Origin: Aliicoccus persicus_A
GTDB lineage: Bacteria; Bacillota; Bacilli; Staphylococcales; Salinicoccaceae
Assembly: GCA_020741755.1 (NCBI GenBank)
Contig: DYYI01000062.1
Span: forward strand, 1-12,225
DNA length: 12,225 bases
Direction: 5' to 3'
The translations under genes were made by a program, and so were the position numbers. This document shows, piece after piece, positions 6,787-12,225 of the stretch (the stretch's first letter is position 1; each line of letters opens with the position of its first letter). Below the pieces are notes generated by a model. The model did not search any database. It worked only from the letters and a program-made list of their open reading frames with translations, and was not told where the DNA came from.

Positions 6787-7238
6787 CAGATTTCCGAGTG
6801 GCTGCCATTGAGAGACTCACATAGGTGTGCAAATCCGTTTACGCGTCAATGAGCAACTCTCATAGGCGTGCAAACTCGTTTACGCGACAATGAGCAACTC
6901 ACATAGGCGTGCAAACTCGTTTACGCGACAATGAGCAACTCTCATTGACGCGTAAATCAATCTGCGTGTCAGTGTGCAAATTTCATTGGAACGCAAATTA
7001 ATCTGCGTGTCTATGACCAAGTCTCATTGGAATGCAAATCAATCTGCGAGTCAGTGAGCGAGTTTCATTGGAACGCAGATCAAACTGCGTGTCAGTGAGC
7101 GAGTCACATTGGAACGCAAATCAATCTGCGCGTCAGTGAGCGAGTCTCATTGGAACGCAGATCAATCTGCGTGTCAGTGAGCAAGCTTCATTGGAACGCA
7201 AATCAATCTGCGCGTCAGTGAGCCTCACTCATAGACGT
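6787..7238. repeat. 41-bp tandem repeat array B (ten units plus a decayed one)
   Basis: Units start at 6830, 6871, 6912, 6953, 6994, 7035, 7076, 7117, 7158 and 7199, exactly 41 bp apart with no indel. A degenerate 43-bp copy at 6787-6829 precedes them. The first three units form one subtype (CGTTTACGCG and CAATGAGCAACTC). The later units carry the array A subtype (AATCTGCG, TCAGTGAGCGAG, TCATTGGAACG). The unit at 6953 is a hybrid joining the two. Units are imperfect palindromes. The array lies between convergent genes, beyond the terminator of one and before that of the other. It is not a CRISPR: the whole unit repeats and there are no unique spacers. Confidence 0.92.
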
Positions 7239-7300
7239 AATAAAGTCCACATCAGAGAATTAATTGTGTTTTGTGCTCACTAGAGATCAAAAATCATCGT

Positions 7301-7363
7301 GAGTTACCACGGTTCGAGTTTTCGTGGTAACTCAGGCTCAGAAATTAACGGCGAGTTACCACG
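7301..7363. repeat. Three-copy GAGTTACCACG inverted/direct repeat
   Basis: GAGTTACCACG occurs at 7301-7311, its exact reverse complement at 7323-7333, and a second direct copy at 7353-7363. The middle copy can pair with either flank, giving an 11-bp stem with an 11-nt or a 19-nt loop. No T-run follows, so it is not a standard terminator. Confidence 0.85.
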
Positions 7364-7400
7364 ACCGAATGGTTTGCACAAAATCCGCAATCAAATCCAA

Positions 7401-7445
7401 AATAAAAAATGCAGGTCGACCGACAAACAACCGGTCAACCTGCAT
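7401..7445 (-). terminator. Rho-independent terminator of the acetyltransferase gene
   Basis: On the minus strand ATGCAGGTTGACCG (7445-7432) pairs with CGGTCGACCTGCAT (7422-7409), 14 pairs including one G-U, followed by TTTTTTATT (7409-7401). It lies 10 bases past the stop codon of the gene at 7456. Confidence 0.88.
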
Positions 7446-7455
7446 CATTTTTATC

Positions 7456-7881
7456 CTACAATGATTTCTTCATCATATAATGCTCAATACCCGCATCTAA
7501 AAATATATCCGAGTCGATTTCATAGCCGAGTGACTCATAAAATTTTACAGCTTGTACTTGTGCGCCGAGCACGGCATAAGTGTAGCCATTGATCTTAGCG
7601 ACCTCATGCATGTGTTCCATGAGCTTGAATCCGATGCCGCGGCCACGATACGTAGAGTGGACAGCGACGCGCTCAATTTTCACAGTGTTCTCTGATTTTG
7701 CACGGAATCGTGCTGTTCCCACATATTCATCATCGATTTTCACCAAAAAGTGGGTACATTCTTTTTCAAACTGATCGACTTCTTCATTCTCAGGTACTTT
7801 CTGTTCATCGACAAACACTTTAAAACGAATGTCCAAACACTGTTCATACAATTCATCTGTATTTGCTGTTATGATATCCAC
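7456..7881 (-). CDS. GNAT-family N-acetyltransferase (YjcF/ElaA-like)
   Basis: The 141-residue protein is a single GNAT domain, predicted to transfer an acetyl group from acetyl-CoA to an unknown substrate. RFKVFVDEQKVPENEEVDQFE near residue 19 is characteristic of the YjcF/ElaA group. The acetyl-CoA loop is RGRGIG within IERVAVHSTYRGRGIG (about residues 69-84), and the C-terminal part has AVKFYESLGYE (about residues 110-120). The start is GTG at 7881, eight bases after a GGAGG site (7894-7890). It is on the same strand as the LCP gene, 60 bases downstream, and no terminator is seen between them, so read-through is possible. Its own terminator is at 7401-7445. Nothing identifies its substrate. 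Confidence 0.9.
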   Translation of the reverse strand: MDIITANTDELYEQCLDIRFKVFVDEQKVPENEEVDQFEKECTHFLVKIDDEYVGTARFRAKSENTVKIERVAVHSTYRGRGIGFKLMEHMHEVAKINGYTYAVLGAQVQAVKFYESLGYEIDSDIFLDAGIEHYMMKKSL

Positions 7882-7941
7882 CGTGCAATCCTCCGCAACT
7901 ATAATTTATTTAACTTAAACTGATAAAAATCTAACTCAACC

Positions 7942-9228
7942 TTATTCTACAGACAACACATTGCGTTCATCCGCATTATCAAATTCTTCCGGATCGTCAA
8001 GATCTCCATCATCTGACTCTGCATCTTCATCATCTAACTCTTCTAAATCCTCTAAATCCTCTAAATCATCTTCACCTTCAACGTTATGCTTCTCAGGCTC
8101 GAACTCTGGGATATTGATACCGTCGCCCAAAGTACTGACATAATAATACGACATAAAGTAAGGTTCTTCTTCTGGGAAGTGGTTGTACAGCAAATCGTAA
8201 TCGTAAACGCTGTACGGCTCTAAGTAATTTCTTAAGCGTATATTAATCAAATCATTTGGCTCTGTGCCATCGCTTAATCCAAGCTCTTCACGAATGGTAT
8301 TTGAAATTAAATATATGTGCTCTTCATTCGGTCGATAAAAATACGCACGTTTATCTTCGGTCCAGTAGTCTTCACCGCGTAATTGGACGGAATTAAATGT
8401 TAAATTATTAAATGCATAATATGTTGCTAGTCCACGCATTTCATCAGCAGGAATGTTATGGCTGATGTTATCTGCGACAACGTCAATAAATTCATCGAGG
8501 TTCAACAGTGCATCTGTTGATTTTGCTTCTTCCAAAATTTTAAAGACCATTTCTATTTGACGATTATTTCTTGCAAGATCTGAATCCACACGGCGACTTC
8601 GTACGACTGCTAGCGCACCTTCTCCATCTAGGATCTGTGTGCCTTCTTCTAAAATAACACGATCTGTATTACCAGAGTTTGGTTCATTCATATCAAATGG
8701 CACATCAAACTCGACCCCGCCAAGTGCATCGACAACATCAACGACTGCATTCATATTAACAGTAATGTAGTAGTCGACTGGTACATTTAACAGTGATTCA
8801 ACAGTATCCACTGCTGCGTCTGGTCCGCCAAACATATGTGCGTGGTTAATTTTATCGAAATAACCGACTTCATCAATATATGTGATTGTATCTCGTGGTA
8901 TTCCGACCAACTTTACTTCGTCCTCGTCCTTGTTGAACGTCGCCAGTATCATCGTATCACTGCGATGATATTCAGCATCGGGGAAGAGTTCGTCTTCGAC
9001 TTCATCTTCGTCAGCAAGCTGATCCACACCAAGAATGAGTACTGTAAAACTATTTGTTATATTATCGGCATCTTCTTCGCGCAGTGTACTTTGACCACGC
9101 TCCAAACTTACATATGATTCCGTCACGCGCGAATCTACCATATTTAAAATCATGACAAGATAGACAGTCGCGCCGATTGCAATCATCGTAAGCAGTAAAA
9201 ATGCCCCAATTAAAAATTTTTTAAACAT
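7942..9228 (-). CDS. LCP (LytR-CpsA-Psr) family wall-polymer ligase with acidic C-terminal tail
   Basis: LCP enzymes transfer undecaprenyl-phosphate-linked glycopolymers such as teichoic acid or capsule onto peptidoglycan outside the membrane. From ATG at 9228 the protein is 428 residues: a short basic N-terminus, one membrane helix (about 5-28), then the LCP domain with LILGVD (D69), RSDTMIL (R89, D91), GIPRDT (R112, D113), KINHAH (K126) and VVRSRRVDSDLARNNRQ (R210, R212, R223). These match the polyprenyl-phosphate-binding arginines and metal-binding aspartates of the family. The last ~43 residues are a highly acidic D/E-rich tail, partly encoded by a 9-bp tandem repeat. An upstream in-frame ATG at 9249 has no ribosome binding site, whereas GAGGG (9238-9234) serves 9228. 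It diverges from two glycosyltransferases, which hints at a shared polymer pathway. Which polymer is unknown. Confidence 0.9.
   Translation of the reverse strand: MFKKFLIGAFLLLTMIAIGATVYLVMILNMVDSRVTESYVSLERGQSTLREEDADNITNSFTVLILGVDQLADEDEVEDELFPDAEYHRSDTMILATFNKDEDEVKLVGIPRDTITYIDEVGYFDKINHAHMFGGPDAAVDTVESLLNVPVDYYITVNMNAVVDVVDALGGVEFDVPFDMNEPNSGNTDRVILEEGTQILDGEGALAVVRSRRVDSDLARNNRQIEMVFKILEEAKSTDALLNLDEFIDVVADNISHNIPADEMRGLATYYAFNNLTFNSVQLRGEDYWTEDKRAYFYRPNEEHIYLISNTIREELGLSDGTEPNDLINIRLRNYLEPYSVYDYDLLYNHFPEEEPYFMSYYYVSTLGDGINIPEFEPEKHNVEGEDDLEDLEDLEELDDEDAESDDGDLDDPEEFDNADERNVLSVE
8042..8068. repeat. 9-bp coding tandem repeat in the LCP acidic tail
   Basis: TCTAAATCC, TCTAAATCC, TCTAAATCA in direct succession on the plus strand encode the repeated Leu-Glu-Asp tripeptides of the tail on the minus strand. 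The repeat is in frame, so slippage would change tail length without a frameshift. Confidence 0.75.
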
Positions 9229-9342
9229 GGGAGCCCTCATAACATACATAAATTACTGATATTTTAACATATCTTTGTAATAAAAATGAAATTATAACAT
9301 AACTCTAGTAAAATAAAGACAACAAAATTTATAGGTGACGAT

Positions 9343-10512
9343 ATGAAAACTGTAACGATGTTTGTTTGGAACAATTTTATGAATGATGCACGCGTTCTTC
9401 GGGAAGCGAAGACACTTGTTGATAATGGCTACCGCGTTGTCATTATCGCTAAGCGCGACATGAATGAAAAACATTTAAAGAAAGTCGAGCGTTTGATGCC
9501 AGGATTAACAGTGTTACGTCCGTTAAGACGTGCGGCGAAAAAACCGACAAATAACAGCATCATTGACAAACATTTGGTCAACGCTTGGCTCATGTTGCGC
9601 ATGATTTTTATCGGTAGAACGAGTGGGGCCAGCATCTATCACGCACACGACTTGAACACGCTGATCCAAGGTGTAATGAGTGCAAAGTTACGGATGAAAA
9701 AGCGAAAGTTAATCTATGATTCGCACGAGGTCCAGACGAGTCGCACGCATTACAATACGAAGCTGGTGCGTCGTATTGAGGGGTTTCTTCTGAAGTTTGT
9801 CGACCATGTCATTGTTGAGAATGACACGCGTGCGGACTATCATGCCGAGCTTTACGGCGAACGTCCGACACCTGTTCACAATTATTCTGAGCTCTATAAT
9901 ATTGAAACGGTTGAACCTGTGGATCTGCGAGGCATGTTTAATATTGATGAAGATAAAGTGCTCGTGCTCTATCAGGGCGGCATTCAAGAGGGACGCGGCT
10001 TGCCTGCTTTAATTGAGGCGTTTGCGGAAATCGATGATGCGGTGCTCATCATGATTGGGGACGGGAAAGAGCGAGATAATATCGTTAATTTGCGCAATGA
10101 ATTGGGGCTTGGAAATCGCGTGTTCTTTATCGATCGCGTACCGTATGAAGACTTGCGTCGCTATACGAAATCTGCGGATATCGGCATTCAATTTTTGGAA
10201 AACACGAACTTCAATCATTATTCGGCATCGTCGAACAAGCTGTTTGAGTATATGATGGCAGGCGTTCCAGTCATCGCTTCTGACTTACCTGAGATGGCTC
10301 GTGTCGTCAAAGGTGAGAAAATTGGGTTGATTGTTGAGCCGGGCAGTAAAGAATCTTTAATTGAGGCGCTTCGGACATTGATTACAGATGATGATTTACG
10401 AAAACAATTTAAAGAAAACATGAGTCAAGCGAAGTTGAAATATAATTGGGATGTTGAGCAAGATCAGTTACTAAATGTGTATGCAAGTCTTAGTGTAGAG
10501 GTGGATGAATGA
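9343..10512 (+). CDS. GT-B fold glycosyltransferase (GT4-like), first of a tandem pair
   Basis: The 389-residue cytoplasmic enzyme has no membrane helix. The N-terminal Rossmann domain has FVWNNFMNDARVLREAKTL (about residues 7-25), HAHD (100-103) and YDSHEVQ (125-131). The C-terminal donor-binding domain has LYQGGIQEGRGL (209-220), IGDGKE (238-243) and SASSNKLFEYMMAGVPV (294-310), where E302 is the expected nucleotide-sugar-contacting glutamate of GT4-type enzymes, and DLPE (314-317). The start ATG has AGGTGA (9333-9338) just upstream. Its stop overlaps the start of the next gene (ATGA at 10509-10512), so the two are translationally coupled. The pair diverges from an LCP ligase, suggesting assembly of a surface glycan. 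Donor and acceptor sugars cannot be told from the sequence. Confidence 0.9.
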   Translation: MKTVTMFVWNNFMNDARVLREAKTLVDNGYRVVIIAKRDMNEKHLKKVERLMPGLTVLRPLRRAAKKPTNNSIIDKHLVNAWLMLRMIFIGRTSGASIYHAHDLNTLIQGVMSAKLRMKKRKLIYDSHEVQTSRTHYNTKLVRRIEGFLLKFVDHVIVENDTRADYHAELYGERPTPVHNYSELYNIETVEPVDLRGMFNIDEDKVLVLYQGGIQEGRGLPALIEAFAEIDDAVLIMIGDGKERDNIVNLRNELGLGNRVFFIDRVPYEDLRRYTKSADIGIQFLENTNFNHYSASSNKLFEYMMAGVPVIASDLPEMARVVKGEKIGLIVEPGSKESLIEALRTLITDDDLRKQFKENMSQAKLKYNWDVEQDQLLNVYASLSVEVDE

Positions 10513-11798
10513 AAAGAATAACGATGTTTGTCTGGAACCATTTTACGAACGATGCACGTGTACTCCGTGAAGCGAAGACGTTGCAACGCAATAACTATAA
10601 TGTAAAAATCGTTGCCATACACAATCCTAAAACACCAGAATTAGCAACAAAAGAATTACTTGGACCAAATATTCATGTCGAACGCGTTCGCATGTACCCA
10701 ATTCTGTGGGATCTGTTCAAAAAGAATAAGAAAATCGTCGCGGCAGCAGGCGGACTGTATGTGTTTGTCGGCGCAGTCATAACATTCCGTCGCAGCGTCA
10801 TGAGCGGAATCGGTTATTTACTGCGCATGGGTGCCATTTTGCAGTTGCTGCGCACACGCAGTTTTCAGCGAAACGCTTTAAAGGTTGTGCGCAGCCTCCG
10901 CATGATTATCTCAGGGTTCCAGCATAAACCAGACATCGTCCATTCACATGATTTGAACACATTAACGCAAGGGATTATCGTGTCGCGACTATTCGGTAGA
11001 AAACCATTGATATACGATTCGCATGAAGTCCAAACAGAGCGGACCGGCTATAATGAAAAAGTTGCACAAATTTGGGAAGGCACACACGTGCCATTCGCAG
11101 ATCGCGTTATCGTCGAAAACAAAACACGCGGTGCATTGTTTGAATGGATGTATGGCGTCAGACCATTGCCATTATACAATTACTCAAAGTACGTCGATGT
11201 CAAAAAAGTACCCCATATCAATGTACACGCAAAGCTTGGACTTGATCCAGAAGAAAAAATATTATTGTACCAAGGCGGATTACAAGCAGGACGAGGACTT
11301 GAGCAGCTGATCGATGCGATGCAGTATATTGAAGAAGGCACACTGGTGTTCGTTGGTGACGGAAAACTTCGGGGTGAGTTAGAAGATAAAGTGCAACAAC
11401 TGAATTTGGCAACACGTGTGAAGTTTATCGGCAAAGTACCACTAGAAGAATTGTTTTCATATACAAAAGAGGCGTACCTAGGCTTCCAAGTGTTGCAAAA
11501 CGTGAATATGAATCACTATACCGCGTCTTCGAATAAGCTGTTTGAATACATGATGATGCACGTGCCGGTCGTCGGATGCGATTTGCCGGAGATTTCACAA
11601 GTGATTGAAAAAGAAGAAATCGGCTTGTCGATCGATGCCGAATCACCATTAGAAATTGCGCATGCTGTCGGGCGTCTGATAAACAATAAAAAATTATATG
11701 AAAAGTGCGTGATGAATTGTAAGCGAGCAAAACACTTTTACAACTGGTCGCGCGAAGAGAAAAAGTTGGTAGATTTATATAAAGGTTTGTATGAATAG
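10509..11798 (+). CDS. GT-B fold glycosyltransferase (GT4-like), paralogue with a hydrophobic insertion
   Basis: The 429-residue protein is clearly a paralogue of the preceding gene product: FVWNHFTNDARVLREAKTL, HSHDLNTLTQG (145-155), YDSHEVQTERTGYN, LYQGGLQAGRGL, VGDGK and TASSNKLFEYMM (E346) all line up. It differs by about 45 extra residues (roughly 67-118) between the first strands and the HSHD motif. This basic and hydrophobic segment contains VAAAGGLYVFVGAVITF and GIGYLLRMGAILQLL, which could be amphipathic or membrane-embedded helices that bring the enzyme to its lipid-linked acceptor. A GAGGTGG site (10498-10503) inside the upstream gene precedes the ATG, and the four-base ATGA overlap indicates coupling. 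A terminator follows at 11809. Likely role: sequential sugar transfer with its partner. Confidence 0.9.
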   Translation: MKRITMFVWNHFTNDARVLREAKTLQRNNYNVKIVAIHNPKTPELATKELLGPNIHVERVRMYPILWDLFKKNKKIVAAAGGLYVFVGAVITFRRSVMSGIGYLLRMGAILQLLRTRSFQRNALKVVRSLRMIISGFQHKPDIVHSHDLNTLTQGIIVSRLFGRKPLIYDSHEVQTERTGYNEKVAQIWEGTHVPFADRVIVENKTRGALFEWMYGVRPLPLYNYSKYVDVKKVPHINVHAKLGLDPEEKILLYQGGLQAGRGLEQLIDAMQYIEEGTLVFVGDGKLRGELEDKVQQLNLATRVKFIGKVPLEELFSYTKEAYLGFQVLQNVNMNHYTASSNKLFEYMMMHVPVVGCDLPEISQVIEKEEIGLSIDAESPLEIAHAVGRLINNKKLYEKCVMNCKRAKHFYNWSREEKKLVDLYKGLYE

Positions 11799-11808
11799 TA
11801 GATATGAG

Positions 11809-11841
11809 CACCCCCGATAGTTTGTTTCGGGGTGTTTTTTT
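11809..11841 (+). terminator. Rho-independent terminator of the glycosyltransferase operon
   Basis: CACCCCCGA (11809-11817) pairs with TTCGGGGTG (11826-11834) with one bulged C, followed by seven T (11835-11841). It ends the two-gene transcript before the repeat arrays begin. Confidence 0.85.
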
Positions 11842-11852
11842 GTGTTGCTTGT

Positions 11853-12045
11853 CAATGAGGATCGACAGAGTCGAGGTAGAGGTGCTAGTGTACCAATGAG
11901 CATCGACAGAGTCGAGGTAGAGGCGCTAGCGTACCAATGAGCATCGACAGAGTCGAGGTAGAGGCGCTAGCTTACCAATGAGAATCCACAGAGTCTAGGT
12001 AGAGGCGCTAGCGTACCAATGAGCATCGACAGAGTCGAGGTAGAG
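11853..12045. repeat. 41-bp tandem repeat array C (four units and a 29-bp partial)
   Basis: Units begin at 11853, 11894, 11935 and 11976, with a fifth copy truncated after 29 bases (12017-12045). Each contains CAATGAGCATCGAC, the short inverted repeat TCGAC-AGA-GTCGA, and GGCGCTAGCG. The sequence differs from arrays A and B apart from the shared CAATGAGCA, but the 41-bp period is identical. No gene is visible from 11799 to the window end. Confidence 0.92.
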
Positions 12046-12051
12046 AGACTG

Positions 12052-12225
12052 CATAAAGTTGTGGCTTCACAAGTTTACACTAGAGCTCCTACCATAAAGT
12101 TGTGGCTTCACAAGTTTACACTAGAGCTCCTACCATAAAGTTGTGGCTTCACAAGTTTACGCTAGAGGTCCTATCATAAAGTTGTGGCTTCACAAGTTTA
12201 CATTAGAGCTCCTACCATAAAGTTG
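12052..12225. repeat. 41-bp tandem repeat array D (four units, continues off the right edge)
   Basis: Units begin at 12052, 12093, 12134 and 12175, and a fifth begins at 12216 and is cut by the window end. Each carries CATAAAGTTGTGGC, the small inverted repeat TTGTG-GCTT-CACAA, and CTAGAGCTCCTAC. The units are almost identical, more so than in the other arrays, which suggests recent amplification or homogenisation. Confidence 0.93.

Noticed and set aside
6830..7238. CRISPR array
   Set aside because: The entire 41-bp unit repeats, there are no unique spacers of constant length between identical repeats, and no cas genes are in the window.
7299..7592. Open reading frame of 97 codons across the inverted repeats
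   Set aside because: It spans the palindromic repeat and the terminator hairpin and then runs antisense to the acetyltransferase gene. Composition is not protein-like.
7961..8143. Serine-rich 60-residue open frame
   Set aside because: It is the reverse reading of the codons for the LCP acidic tail; the serine richness follows from the Asp/Glu/Leu codons on the other strand.
11425..11811. 128-codon minus-strand open frame
   Set aside because: It is antisense to the second glycosyltransferase, whose GT-B motifs are continuous through the region.

Overview
The window looks like chromosomal DNA of a low-GC Gram-positive bacterium of the Staphylococcaceae. FdhD, a CstB-like persulfide dioxygenase and a SagB-like glucosaminidase all read like staphylococcal versions, and Shine-Dalgarno sites are strong. 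The acidic proteins and long intergenic repeat arrays would suit a halotolerant genus such as Jeotgalicoccus or Salinicoccus, but that genus guess is inference. No rRNA, tRNA, transposase, phage gene, cas gene or recognisable defence system is present.

Layout: 1-164 is the end of a 41-bp tandem repeat array. 276-1640 (minus) is a cstB-like persulfide dioxygenase/rhodanese gene with its own terminator. Three plus-strand genes follow: a small membrane-anchored protein that probably starts at an ATT codon (1722-1967), a 60-residue helix-turn-helix-like protein (2088-2270), and a membrane-anchored glucosaminidase like SagB (2371-3189). fdhD (3235-4059, minus) and an FdhF/YdeP-family molybdopterin oxidoreductase (4236-6593, plus) diverge from a shared 170-bp promoter region. 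The stretch 6594-7455 has no gene: it holds a strong terminator, a second array of the same 41-bp family, a three-copy inverted/direct repeat and the terminator of the next minus-strand gene. A GNAT acetyltransferase (7456-7881) lies downstream of an LCP-family wall-polymer ligase (7942-9228), both on the minus strand. Two tandem paralogous GT-B glycosyltransferases (9343-11798, plus) diverge from the LCP gene. Everything after 11842 is tandem repeat.

How the genes fit together: FdhD sulfurates the molybdenum cofactor of formate-dehydrogenase-type enzymes, so the divergent fdhD/oxidoreductase pair is a functional unit. The LCP ligase, the two glycosyltransferases and the glucosaminidase all concern the cell wall. 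An LCP gene divergent from coupled glycosyltransferases suggests synthesis and attachment of a surface glycopolymer, although the polymer cannot be named from the sequence.

The most unusual content is non-coding. Three sequence-distinct tandem arrays (1-164 and 6830-7238 of one family; 11853-12045; 12052-12225) all have a period of exactly 41 bp without indels in the full units, and all lie beyond gene 3' ends. The shared period with different sequences is the best candidate here for something undescribed.
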